The notes under the pieces are model-generated. The model saw only the letters and a program-made list of their open reading frames with translations. It was not told where the DNA came from and did not search any database. This document shows, in pieces, positions 53,601 to 62,120 of a stretch of DNA of 64,000 nt. The translations under genes and the position numbers were made by a program. The stretch's first letter is position 1; each line of letters starts with the position of its first letter. This DNA comes from Oscillospiraceae bacterium (lineage in GTDB: Bacteria > Bacillota_A > Clostridia > Oscillospirales > Ruminococcaceae): NCBI GenBank assembly GCA_017829075.1, contig JAGAJA010000057.1, forward strand, positions 7,526 to 71,525. The letters run 5' to 3'.

Positions 53601-55778
53601 ATGAGATCTATAAGAATTATTGCGGCTGTGGCTGCCGTCGTGACTGCTTTTTCGCTGTCCGGCTGTTCAAATGTTGCAGAGCGGCTGCTGGAAGCATATG
53701 AATCTGAATCCAACATAAACTCGGAAACCTCTTCTCAGACAACGGAAGCCCCCGATCAGACATCTGGAAATCCGCTGCCTGCGCCGGAGAATGGAAATGA
53801 CGGACAGGATTATGTGAGCGGAGCGACACGGCTTTCCATGTCCGGCGGCGGTCTTGGGATAGAGCGTCGCACCCGCTCAGATGAAAGCCCGATGGCGGAG
53901 AGCGGCTGGACGATACTTCTGTACCTGTGCGGCACCGACCTTGAAAGCGACGGAGCGGCGGCATATACCGACCTGTGCGAGGCTGTCAGCGCAAAATACA
54001 GCGACGATGTGCGCCTTGTCATACAGACCGGAGGTACATATGAGTGGTATGCCGACTTCTCAAACACGTCAATGCAGCGCTTTGTAAACATTGACGGAGA
54101 TATAGAGCTTGTAGACGAGGTGCGGGACGGAAGCATGGGCGACCCGGATACCCTTTCGGAGTTCGTTTCGTGGGGAGTAGAAAATTACCCTGCAAAGCAC
54201 ATGGGGCTTGTTCTTTGGAATCACGGCGGCGGCAGCATAAGCGGAGTTTGCTTTGATGAGAAGAACAATAACGACAGCCTTTCCCTCAGGGAGATAGACC
54301 GGGCGTTGAACTCTGTTTACGATCAGATGACCGACAAGTTTGAATTCATCGGATTTGACGCCTGCCTTATGAGCACGCTGGAAACTGCGAATATACTCGT
54401 TCCGTATGCGAGATATATGTTCGCTTCAGAGGAAACTGAGCCGGGCGGCGGCTGGAATTACTGCGATATAATGAACTATCTTGCGGAAAATCCGGACGCG
54501 GACGGGGCGGAGCTTGGAAAAATGCAGTGTGAGAGCTACTACCGGCACTGCATAGACAACGGCGATTCCGTTGGAACGACCTTTGCGATAACCGATCTTT
54601 CAAAGCTTGACGATCTGCTGGTTTCATTCAACAGGACTGCGCAGGAAATGTACGAGAGCGGAAGGCTGAACGATATTGCCCGCGCGGTGTATTCGGCGGA
54701 TAATTTCGGCGGCAACAACCGAAGCGAGGGCTACACTAACATGGTGGATCTTGCGGGGCTGCTTAAGGCTGTCGAGCCGTATGCGCCCTCTGCTTCAGAG
54801 GCGCTGGAGGATCTGAGAGAAGCTGTCATCTATAACATTACAGGAACCCAGCATTCCGGTGCAGGAGGACTGTCGCTGTATTATCCACTTGCCGTTCAAG
54901 GCTCTCAGGAACTGTCGATTTTCTCGGATATCTGCACCAGCAGCTATTATCTTGCCTTCGTGGACGCGGCTGCCTACGGCACTACCGGCGGAGATATCGC
55001 AGGCTATGATAACAGCGACATCATTGGCGACTTCGTTGACTTCTGGGATTATGATTATATCGCTGACGATGATATTGGCACAAACAGCGGTGATTTCGAC
55101 ATCATAGGCGGCGACAGCACTATCAGAGTAGACGATATTTATTTTGATGATGACGGAATTTACACGGTTCATCTCTCTGACATGGACGCGTTCAACTATG
55201 CTACCTGCTGCCTTTTCATGGAGCTGGATGGCGCCAGTGTTTTCATTGGCGAGGACGATGAGGTCATCATCGACTACGATAATATGCTGCTTGAGGACAA
55301 TTTTGACGGTACATGGCCTTCTCTGGACGGAATGCCTCTAGCCATTGAAACGGTGAGCGTGACCTACGATCTGAGCGTATACACCTGCCCGGTGCTTCTT
55401 AACGGTAAGCAGACAAATCTCCGAATTGAATATGACTGGATCGCCGGGGAATGGCGGGTGGTCGGAGCATGGGCGGGAATTGACCCGGAAACCGGCGCCG
55501 CTGCAAGGGAAACTGTAACTCTCCGTGACGGCGATGTGATATGCCCGGCGTATTATGTGATGACTGACGAGTATGATGATTACATATACGGCGATGAATA
55601 CACGGTGAACGGCGATATCAAGATAGAGTATTCTGAGCTTTACGAGGGAGATTACAGCTATTCTATGATGCTGTATGATGTTTACGGAAATTTTTATCTC
55701 ACCGACAGCGTTACATTCACCTGCGATGAAAACGGCGACCTGTACTTCTATCCTGACGAGCTGGAATATTATTACTGA
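53601..55778 (+). CDS. Clostripain-family (C11) cysteine peptidase, lipoprotein
   Basis: 725 residues, GGAGG 8 bases before the start. The lipoprotein signal ends LSGC (Cys about 22), then a Ser/Thr-rich linker (about 30-75). The C11 domain runs about 105-440: WTILLYLCGTDLES, the catalytic His in LVLWNHGGGS (about 210) and Cys in GFDACLMS (about 255). The C-terminal part is beta-rich and acidic. It should cleave proteins at Arg or Lys on the outer surface. It is the intact copy of a duplicated pair; the other is at 47557-49588. A few codons differ from the broken copy near the active site (GGG versus GVG after His). Confidence 0.9.
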   Translation: MRSIRIIAAVAAVVTAFSLSGCSNVAERLLEAYESESNINSETSSQTTEAPDQTSGNPLPAPENGNDGQDYVSGATRLSMSGGGLGIERRTRSDESPMAESGWTILLYLCGTDLESDGAAAYTDLCEAVSAKYSDDVRLVIQTGGTYEWYADFSNTSMQRFVNIDGDIELVDEVRDGSMGDPDTLSEFVSWGVENYPAKHMGLVLWNHGGGSISGVCFDEKNNNDSLSLREIDRALNSVYDQMTDKFEFIGFDACLMSTLETANILVPYARYMFASEETEPGGGWNYCDIMNYLAENPDADGAELGKMQCESYYRHCIDNGDSVGTTFAITDLSKLDDLLVSFNRTAQEMYESGRLNDIARAVYSADNFGGNNRSEGYTNMVDLAGLLKAVEPYAPSASEALEDLREAVIYNITGTQHSGAGGLSLYYPLAVQGSQELSIFSDICTSSYYLAFVDAAAYGTTGGDIAGYDNSDIIGDFVDFWDYDYIADDDIGTNSGDFDIIGGDSTIRVDDIYFDDDGIYTVHLSDMDAFNYATCCLFMELDGASVFIGEDDEVIIDYDNMLLEDNFDGTWPSLDGMPLAIETVSVTYDLSVYTCPVLLNGKQTNLRIEYDWIAGEWRVVGAWAGIDPETGAAARETVTLRDGDVICPAYYVMTDEYDDYIYGDEYTVNGDIKIEYSELYEGDYSYSMMLYDVYGNFYLTDSVTFTCDENGDLYFYPDELEYYY

Positions 55779-55966
55779 TATCCTCCGGCTTGCATAACAA
55801 ATCTGCTGAACGCCTCCGGAACTATATTCGGGGGCGTTTTTGGCAGAAATTTATAAAACCTTATTGGTCATATTTTACTTTGATAAATGTAATATAAAGT
55901 CGAAAAAAGCGAATAATAGCTATGGCGGAACTCATTTCCGCAAGAAATCTGAAAGGTGGAAATAAT

Positions 55967-56176
55967 ATGTGGATCGACAAGCTTGCTCTAACGCTTCTTA
56001 TAATCGGAGGACTTAACTGGGGACTTATCGGTATTTTCAGCTTTGACCTTGTTGCGTGGATCTTTGGAGGTCAAGGCGCTGTGATCAGCCGGATCGTCTA
56101 TATCCTTGTGGCGCTTTCGGCTGCATGGTGCATATCGCTGCTTTTCCGGGACAGCACTTCCCCGGAGCACGCGTAA
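55967..56176 (+). CDS. DUF378 family small membrane protein
   Basis: 69 residues from the ATG at 55967 (AAAGGTGG 9 bases upstream). Two transmembrane helices with LTLLIIGGLNWGLIGIF (about 5-21) and VYILVALSAAWCISLLF (about 43-60); the GGLNWGLIG motif is the mark of DUF378. Function unknown. A strong hairpin follows. Confidence 0.85.
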   Translation: MWIDKLALTLLIIGGLNWGLIGIFSFDLVAWIFGGQGAVISRIVYILVALSAAWCISLLFRDSTSPEHA

Positions 56177-56200
56177 TCCTATTAAGGTATTTTTACCGAC

Positions 56201-56246
56201 CGGCTTTGTGACTGATGCGCTGTTTTGAGCAAAAGTCACAAAGCCG
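56201..56246 (+). terminator. Intrinsic terminator after the DUF378 gene
   Basis: CGGCTTTGTGACT pairs with AGTCACAAAGCCG over 13 bp, followed by a T-rich stretch. Confidence 0.75.
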
Positions 56247-56384
56247 TGTTGTTTATTTTGCTTGATTTGTGCATTTAAATCCCATAAAAATACAATATTG
56301 TATTTAAAACACTAAATGTATATCAAACCAGAGAAGCCTTTTTTGTGAGGTTTGCACGAAAAAAATAAAATTGCCAAAAAGTTA

Positions 56385-56413
56385 TTGACAAATCCGATAA
56401 TTCACGGTATAAT
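56385..56413 (+). promoter_or_regulatory. Sigma-A promoter of a leader or small RNA
   Basis: TTGACA (56385-56390), 17-bp spacer, TATAAT (56408-56413). Confidence 0.85.
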
Positions 56414-56419
56414 ATAGAC

Positions 56420-56550
56420 AAATAAATGGTCAGAGTTCATAATCTCCGTTCATTTGTTTTGTTTAGTTGTCTCCTTTCTTTTGTTCTACACATAATAATC
56501 ATTTTACTTGGCAGTTATCTGCACCAGACCCGCAAGGGTCTATTTTTTTT
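56420..56550 (+). ncRNA. Candidate ~130-nt small RNA or attenuated leader
   Basis: A consensus promoter lies just upstream and an intrinsic terminator (AGACCC/GGGTCT with eight T, 56526-56550) ends it. ACAAATAAATG (about 56419) can pair with CATTTGTTTTGT (about 56450). No coding frame is seen. The M16 operon starts about 80 bases later and may have its own promoter with TATACT at 56596-56601. No known RNA family was recognised. Confidence 0.5.
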
Positions 56551-56630
56551 GCTAATTTTCACATAAAGGGGGTGGAAAAAAAGCGTGATATGTGATATAC
56601 TGATAAAGTATAGTGATTTTATATAAGGAG

Positions 56631-57902
56631 ATGTTAAGAATTTTAGACAGGAAACAGCTTGCCGACGGTATATTCTTTTCAAAGATAACCGATGGCAGAT
56701 ATAAAACCAACAGAATTTCGATCACATTCTATACAGAGTTCAAGGACGAGCAGCGGGCGGATTACGCCATTCTGCCGTATATCCTGACCGATAGCTGCCG
56801 GAAATTTCCCAACCTCACCCGGCTGACTGAGAAATATTCCGACCTGTACGGCGCGTCTGTTTCGGACAACCTCGGCTGCTCCTTCGACAGCCGTTCCATG
56901 ACCTTCAGCATAAGCTGTATTGACGACAGATATACGCTGGAGGGCGAGAAGCTTGAGCAGGAATGCTGCGAGCTTCTTCTTGACTGCATTCTTGACCCAA
57001 AAACAGAGGGCGACGGCTTTGAAAAGGAAACCGTTGACATAATGCGTCAGGAGCTGATAGACGCTATCGCCAGCGTGAAGGGCGATAAGCGCTGCTATGC
57101 TGTGCAGCAGGGCGCTATGGCAGCATTTCCGGGAGAGCCATGCGGACTTCCGGCGAACGGCACTATTGAGCAGGCTCAGGCGGTCACTCCCCAGTCGGCG
57201 TTCAGCGCGTGGAAGAAAATGCTGAGCCACGGCAGGATAGAGATATTTGCGGCGGGGTGCAGCGATTTCTCGGTCAGTGAGAGAATACTTTCCGAGCGGC
57301 TTTCCGGCATTTCCCGCGGTGAGGTGTACTCACTTTCGCCGAAGGTAAGCACGCTGAAGCCGGACGTTTTCCGAACCGTTGAGAACTGCCAGATGCAGCA
57401 GGCGATACTGAGAATGTATTTCAAGGCGCCGAAAATGACCGATCGTTACGCGGGGGCGATTCTTTCGCTTATTCTGGGCGGAATGTCCACCTCTCGTTTC
57501 TTCACTAATATCCGGGAGAAGCAGTCGCTGTGCTACTATTGCAGCAGCTATTCCAATCGGTTCAAGAAAACCATCACCGTATATGCCGGAGTTGACCCGG
57601 CAAATCTAGCCAAAACCGAGCGGGCGGTCATGACGGAGTTCATGAACATCTGCATGAAGGGCGTGACCGAGGAGGAGCTTGAACACGCAAAGCTCGACCT
57701 CACCGAAAACGCAAGGGCGGTTTATGACTCTGCGGGTGCGATATCAAGCTGGTATTCCTCCCAGATTACCGACCCGGAGATGCTCACCCCGGAAAAGTTC
57801 ATTGAGGGTGTGAAGCAGGTAACAGCCCAGCGCGTCATGGAGGCGTGCCGGCTGTATTCGCTGGATACGGTATACACCCTGTCCCCTGAGGAGGTGCGCT
57901 GA
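56631..57902 (+). CDS. yfmF: M16-type metallopeptidase homologue YfmF (EF-P modification-associated)
   Basis: About 423 residues. M16 fold, two halves, without the HxxEH zinc motif, so it is the non-catalytic partner of the next gene, in an arrangement (ymfF/ymfH in Bacillus) linked to 5-aminopentanol modification of elongation factor P. The start is uncertain: AAGGAG directly touches the ATG at 56631, which is too close. A GTG at 56613 or the ATT at 56640, spaced 9 bases from AAGGAG, would fit other rules. It is coupled to the next gene by a 1-base overlap. Confidence 0.75.
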   Translation: MLRILDRKQLADGIFFSKITDGRYKTNRISITFYTEFKDEQRADYAILPYILTDSCRKFPNLTRLTEKYSDLYGASVSDNLGCSFDSRSMTFSISCIDDRYTLEGEKLEQECCELLLDCILDPKTEGDGFEKETVDIMRQELIDAIASVKGDKRCYAVQQGAMAAFPGEPCGLPANGTIEQAQAVTPQSAFSAWKKMLSHGRIEIFAAGCSDFSVSERILSERLSGISRGEVYSLSPKVSTLKPDVFRTVENCQMQQAILRMYFKAPKMTDRYAGAILSLILGGMSTSRFFTNIREKQSLCYYCSSYSNRFKKTITVYAGVDPANLAKTERAVMTEFMNICMKGVTEEELEHAKLDLTENARAVYDSAGAISSWYSSQITDPEMLTPEKFIEGVKQVTAQRVMEACRLYSLDTVYTLSPEEVR

Positions 57903-59173
57903 TGCTGGAAGAAATAATCAGTGAAAGACTCGGAGAGAGATACTACAAATACACCCACAGCAGTGGAGTTACCGTGCTGCTTTACCCGATGAAGGGTTAT
58001 TCCACAGTCACGGCGCAGTTTTCGGTGAAGTTCGGTTCAGTTGACAACTGCTGCATAATAGACGGCGGCAGTCCTATGCACATTCCGGACGGAACGGCGC
58101 ATTATCTGGAGCACAAGCTGTTCGAGTCCCCAGAAAAGGAAGCATTCGAGCGCTTCGCGGAAACCGGAGCCTCCTGCAACGCAGGGACTTCCTACGACAG
58201 CACGAGATATTATTTTAGCTGCTCCTCCAATTTTGAGAAGAACCTTGAGATACTGCTGGATTTCGTGCAAAGCCCCTATTTCACGCCGGAGAACGTTGAA
58301 AAGGAGCGCGGCATAATCACTCAGGAGATCACCATGTACCTCGACAGCCCCGGCTGGCGGGTTTGCATGGAGCTGTATAAGGGATTGTTCAAAAGCAATC
58401 CGGTGCGAAACGACATTGCCGGAACTCCGGAGAGCATAGCGCTTATTACGGACAAGCTTCTGTACGATGTGTATGACGCATTCTATAACCCCTCCAATAT
58501 GTACCTTTGCATTGCGGGTAATTTCGATCTGGAGAGCGCCGTTGAGGTATGCGAGCGCTGCCTGCGTCCGGGAAAGGCGATGAACGTCGTATCCGTTGCC
58601 GCAGACGAGCCGCCGCAGGTCATTACCCGGCGCATGGAGATGTCGATGCCGCTGGGTAAAACCACATTTGCGGTGGGATTTAAGTCCCCGGTATATTCCG
58701 GCAGGAGCATGACGGAGGAATACATCTACCGTACACTGATGAACGACACCGCGGTTGGCGCGAGCACGGAATTCTACCGCAGAATGCGGGACAGCGGGCT
58801 TATCAACGAAACCTTTGAAAGCAGCATAATGATGGGCAGAGGTTTCTTTATCCCCGGAATATACGGCGAGTCAGACGAGCCGGACAGGGTGGCGGAAGAG
58901 GTCTGCCGGGAATACCGGAGGCTCAAGAGCTGCCCTCCCTCAAAGGAAGCGTTTCTGAGGGCGAAGAAGTACCTTTACGGCGACAATGTGCGTATGTATA
59001 ATAATGTTGAAAGCGTGGCGCAGAACCTTTCTGACGCGGCGTTGACCGGAACTTCTGCGTTCGATTATGCGGAGCTTGCTGCAAATGCGGACTACGAGGG
59101 AATGCTCTCTCGGCTTGCTGACTTTGATGAGAGCAATTTCTGCCTTTCTATCATAAATCCTACGGAGGACTGA
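57902..59173 (+). CDS. yfmH: M16 metallopeptidase YfmH (EF-P modification-associated)
   Basis: 423 residues. Inverted zinc motif HYLEH (about residues 67-71) in GTAHYLEHKLFES, and a second Glu in RGIITQEITMY (about 145), which complete the zinc site; so this is the catalytic subunit. It forms a pair with YfmF. It may process a small peptide or modify EF-P. The Bacillus counterparts are named ymfF and ymfH. It is followed after 2 bases by lgt. Confidence 0.88.
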   Translation: MLEEIISERLGERYYKYTHSSGVTVLLYPMKGYSTVTAQFSVKFGSVDNCCIIDGGSPMHIPDGTAHYLEHKLFESPEKEAFERFAETGASCNAGTSYDSTRYYFSCSSNFEKNLEILLDFVQSPYFTPENVEKERGIITQEITMYLDSPGWRVCMELYKGLFKSNPVRNDIAGTPESIALITDKLLYDVYDAFYNPSNMYLCIAGNFDLESAVEVCERCLRPGKAMNVVSVAADEPPQVITRRMEMSMPLGKTTFAVGFKSPVYSGRSMTEEYIYRTLMNDTAVGASTEFYRRMRDSGLINETFESSIMMGRGFFIPGIYGESDEPDRVAEEVCREYRRLKSCPPSKEAFLRAKKYLYGDNVRMYNNVESVAQNLSDAALTGTSAFDYAELAANADYEGMLSRLADFDESNFCLSIINPTED

Positions 59174-59175
59174 TT

Positions 59176-60387
59176 ATGTTATCGACACTTATTTCTGCGG
59201 CTTCCGCCTTTCCGGAGGTGGAGCTGACGTTCCCGAACCTGTTCGGCGGTATCACGCTGAGCTATTATCAGGGCTTTGAGCTGTTCGGGATCAAGATCTA
59301 CTGGTACGGCGTGCTTATCACGATAGGTGTGATCCTTGCCTACCTCTATGCAATGCACCGTTCAAAGGACTTCGGTCTTGGCAAGGACAGAATGTTCGAT
59401 GTCGTGTTCGTGGCGCTTATCGGAGGATTTCTGGGTGCGAGAATTTATTACTGCGTATTCCAGACCCTTGACCCGAATTCCGGCATGAGCTTTGATTTTA
59501 TCACCACATTCACGACGATACGGGACGGCGGACTTGCTATATATGGCGGAATAATCGGCGGATTTCTGTGCGGCTTTATTGCCTGCAAGGTGCGCAAGGT
59601 TAATTTCCGCGCCATGGCTGACCTTGCTGCAATGGGTTTCCTTATCGGACAGTGCATAGGACGCTGGGGCAACTTCATCAATCAGGAGGCGTTTGGTGCG
59701 GTGTGCAGCCCCGACTGGGTGTTTGGAATGACCAGCACCGACATTATCCAGAAGAGCGGATTTGATGCGGGAACGCTTGTCCACCCCTGCTTCCTGTATG
59801 AAAGCGTATGGTGTCTTGTGGGCTTCATTGCGCTGCATTTTTATTCAAAGAAGCTCCGCACCTTTGATGGCGAGATCGCGCTGCTTTACGCCGCGTGGTA
59901 CGGTCTTGGCAGAGCGTGGATAGAGGGATTGCGCACTGACAGCCTGATGATCGGTCAGTTCCGGGTATCTCAGCTTGTTGCAGGCGCTTCGTTCGTGGTA
60001 GGTACTGCGCTTGTCATCGTGTTCAAGATACTCACCGAGAAAAAGCATATTCCTCTGTATGTGAATACCGACGCGTGCAGAGAGCTTCAGGAGGCAGACA
60101 AGGCTGCCGAGGAGGAGCGCGCCCGCAAAAAGGCAGAGAAGAAAGCGGAAAAGACTGCTCCCAGCATTCTCTCTGAGGACGCAGAGAATATAACCCTTGA
60201 CGGTGATGATTCCGTAAAATCCGGCGAAACTGAAGCAGACAGCGCTGACGAATCGGCGAATGCTGAAGAAGCAGATTCCACTGACGTGGCGGAAGAAGTC
60301 GAGGATAAGGACATTTCCGCTGTATCCGAAAGCGAAGAAGCTGCGGAAGAAACCGAAGAAAACAAACAGGACGAAAGCGAGGAGTAA
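59176..60387 (+). CDS. lgt: Prolipoprotein diacylglyceryl transferase with long acidic tail
   Basis: 403 residues; the Lgt core is about 290 with seven transmembrane helices. Signature parts: GGLAIYGGIIGGFLCG (about 118), the conserved IGRWGNFINQEAFGA (about 160). It moves diacylglycerol to the Cys of prolipoproteins, such as the C11 peptidase and GH5 enzyme here. The extra C-terminal ~110 residues are Lys/Ala then Asp/Glu/Ser rich and should be outside the family core. It is 2 bases before folD. Confidence 0.93.
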   Translation: MLSTLISAASAFPEVELTFPNLFGGITLSYYQGFELFGIKIYWYGVLITIGVILAYLYAMHRSKDFGLGKDRMFDVVFVALIGGFLGARIYYCVFQTLDPNSGMSFDFITTFTTIRDGGLAIYGGIIGGFLCGFIACKVRKVNFRAMADLAAMGFLIGQCIGRWGNFINQEAFGAVCSPDWVFGMTSTDIIQKSGFDAGTLVHPCFLYESVWCLVGFIALHFYSKKLRTFDGEIALLYAAWYGLGRAWIEGLRTDSLMIGQFRVSQLVAGASFVVGTALVIVFKILTEKKHIPLYVNTDACRELQEADKAAEEERARKKAEKKAEKTAPSILSEDAENITLDGDDSVKSGETEADSADESANAEEADSTDVAEEVEDKDISAVSESEEAAEETEENKQDESEE

Positions 60388-60389
60388 TT

Positions 60390-61235
60390 ATGGCAGCACA
60401 GATAATTGACGGAAAAGCGGTATCCGCAAAGGTAAAGGAAGAAATCCGGCAGGAGATAGAGCGGGACAAGCTGGACATAGGTCTGGCGGTAGTTATCGTG
60501 GGTGACGACCCTGCGAGCCGGGTTTATGTAAACAACAAGAAAAAGGCGTGTGAGGTGTGCGGGATAAAGAGCTATGAATACGCTCTCCCGGCGGAAACCA
60601 CCGAGGCGCAGCTCATGGAGCTGATAGACACCCTTAACGAGGACGACAAGGTAAACGGAATTCTGGTGCAGCTCCCGTTGCCGAAGCACCTCAACGAGGA
60701 GGCGGTTATCGCCCGTATCTCTCCGTTAAAGGACGTGGACGCGTTCTCCGCCTCAAATGTCGGCAAGATAATGATAGGCAATTACGCGTTCCTGCCCTGC
60801 ACTCCGGCGGGCTGCATGGAGCTTATCCACAGCACCGGAGTTGACGTTTCCGGCAAGGAGTGCGTGGTAATAGGACGTTCAAATATCGTGGGCAAGCCTA
60901 TGGCAATGCTGCTGCTTCATGAGAACGGAACCGTTACTATATGCCATTCCCGAACAAAAGATCTGGCGGAGGTATGCCGCCGCGCGGATATCCTTGTTGC
61001 CGCTGTCGGCAGACCCGGTTTTGTCACCGGCGACATGGTGAAGCCCGGCGCGGTGGTTATTGACGTGGGAATTAACCGCAACGCTGACGGAAAACTCTGC
61101 GGCGACTGCGTATTTGATGAGTGTGCGGAAAAGGCTTCTTGGATAACCCCGGTACCCGGCGGCGTAGGCCCTATGACTATCGCAATGCTGATGAAGAACA
61201 CCGTTATGGCAAAGCGTATCCAGACTGCAAAGTAA
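60390..61235 (+). CDS. folD: Methylenetetrahydrofolate dehydrogenase/cyclohydrolase
   Basis: 281 residues. It interconverts 5,10-methylene- and 10-formyl-tetrahydrofolate. Catalytic region Tyr and Lys in SRVYVNNKKKAC (about 48-58), QLPLP (about 98), VDAFSASNVGK (about 117), the NADP loop GRSNIVGKPMA (about 163) and PVPGGVGPMTIAML (about 255). It starts 2 bases after lgt, so is cotranscribed. It supplies one-carbon units also linked to serine and glycine. Confidence 0.96.
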   Translation: MAAQIIDGKAVSAKVKEEIRQEIERDKLDIGLAVVIVGDDPASRVYVNNKKKACEVCGIKSYEYALPAETTEAQLMELIDTLNEDDKVNGILVQLPLPKHLNEEAVIARISPLKDVDAFSASNVGKIMIGNYAFLPCTPAGCMELIHSTGVDVSGKECVVIGRSNIVGKPMAMLLLHENGTVTICHSRTKDLAEVCRRADILVAAVGRPGFVTGDMVKPGAVVIDVGINRNADGKLCGDCVFDECAEKASWITPVPGGVGPMTIAMLMKNTVMAKRIQTAK

Positions 61236-61247
61236 GCTAGTAAATTG

Positions 61248-61421
61248 ATGAACAAGAATTCAAAGGTATTCCTGCGGAATGCTGTTATAATAACGCTGGC
61301 GACTGTTATCATCATACTGCTGATGAATTCATGGGGGCCGGCTCAGGTGATCATCGCCGTAATGTTGGCTCTTTTGTCAGCGGGGCAGTGGGCACTGTTT
61401 ATCTACATGAGAAAGCACTGA
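61248..61421 (+). CDS. 57-residue membrane protein after folD
   Basis: A 57-codon frame whose ATG lies 12 bases after the folD stop. Two hydrophobic stretches (VIITLATVIIILLMNSW and VIIAVMLALLSAGQWALFIY) make a small two-pass membrane protein. The upstream GTAAGCTAG gives only a weak ribosome binding site, but it lies directly after folD, so may be translated by read-through. Not recognised. Confidence 0.5.
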   Translation: MNKNSKVFLRNAVIITLATVIIILLMNSWGPAQVIIAVMLALLSAGQWALFIYMRKH

Positions 61422-61506
61422 AACAAATTCCCTCCGCGATAAGAGCGGAGGGAAAGCGTATATCTGCGGATCAATACTGTTTTCACATTCTTGAATCAAA
61501 TCAGTA

Positions 61507-61848
61507 TTACAGTCCGAAGCTCACAGAAAGAGCGTTGTTCACCTGCGACATGGCTTCGCTGTCCAGCTCTCCCATGCGCTCCTTGAGCCGCCTTTTATCC
61601 AATGTACGCACCTGTTCCAGAAGCACTATGGAGTCTTTCGCGAGCCCGCAGGACGCGGCATTAAGCGAAATATGTGTCGGCAGCTTCGATTTGTCCTTCT
61701 GGCTTGTTATTGCAGCGGCTATCACCGTGGGGCTGTGCTTGTTCCCGATGTCGTTCTGTACGATAAGGACAGGTCTTACGCCGCCCTGCTCTGAGCCTAC
61801 CACCGGGCTGAGATCCGCGTAATATATTTCTCCTCGTTTTACCAGCAT
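61507..61848 (-). CDS. ndoA: MazF/NdoA-type mRNA endoribonuclease toxin, no antitoxin seen
   Basis: 113 residues. The PemK/MazF fold begins KRGEIYYADLSPVVGSEQGG (about 4-23) with RPVLIVQND and has the catalytic PTVIAAAITSQ (about 39), HISL (about 59) and ILLEQVRTLDKRRL (about 75). It cuts single-stranded mRNA at short sites. In Bacillus ndoA sits after its antitoxin gene ndoAI. Here the region upstream (61849-62120) holds only a MITE-like repeat and the dgt leader, so the antitoxin is missing or elsewhere. Confidence 0.88.
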   Translation of the reverse strand: MLVKRGEIYYADLSPVVGSEQGGVRPVLIVQNDIGNKHSPTVIAAAITSQKDKSKLPTHISLNAASCGLAKDSIVLLEQVRTLDKRRLKERMGELDSEAMSQVNNALSVSFGL

Positions 61849-61910
61849 TTGATAATCATTCCTTTCTTGATCATTCCTGCCTGCTTAACTGAACAGGTTT
61901 TCCGCATTGA

Positions 61911-62005
61911 TAGGGAAGCGCTGATTAAAACAAAATCGCCACGTTCAAATGCGGGTATTCACGCGGCTGATTTTGTTACGCTTCGTTTAAATCAGCGTAT
62001 TCCTA
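61911..62005 (+). mobile_element. MITE-like repeat, copy 3
   Basis: TA then GGGAAGCGCTGATTAAA at the left; ATCAGCGTATTCC then TA at the right. The centre includes ATTCACGCGGCTGATTTTG. It lies between the mazF-like gene and dgt, upstream of both. Confidence 0.75.
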
Positions 62006-62120
62006 GTATTGCCTGCTCCGGTGAAGATATACAGGCAGGCTTTCACAAATCCGGAAATTCCGGTCGTTATATTTTATTCCTTTCAGACCTTTCCAGTTAC
62101 AAAAAACAGGAGGTGTTTCA

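Noticed and set aside
61431..61453. Terminator hairpin CCCTCCGC/GCGGAGGG after the small membrane gene
   Set aside because: The stem is good but there is no T run on either strand, so I did not list it as a terminator.
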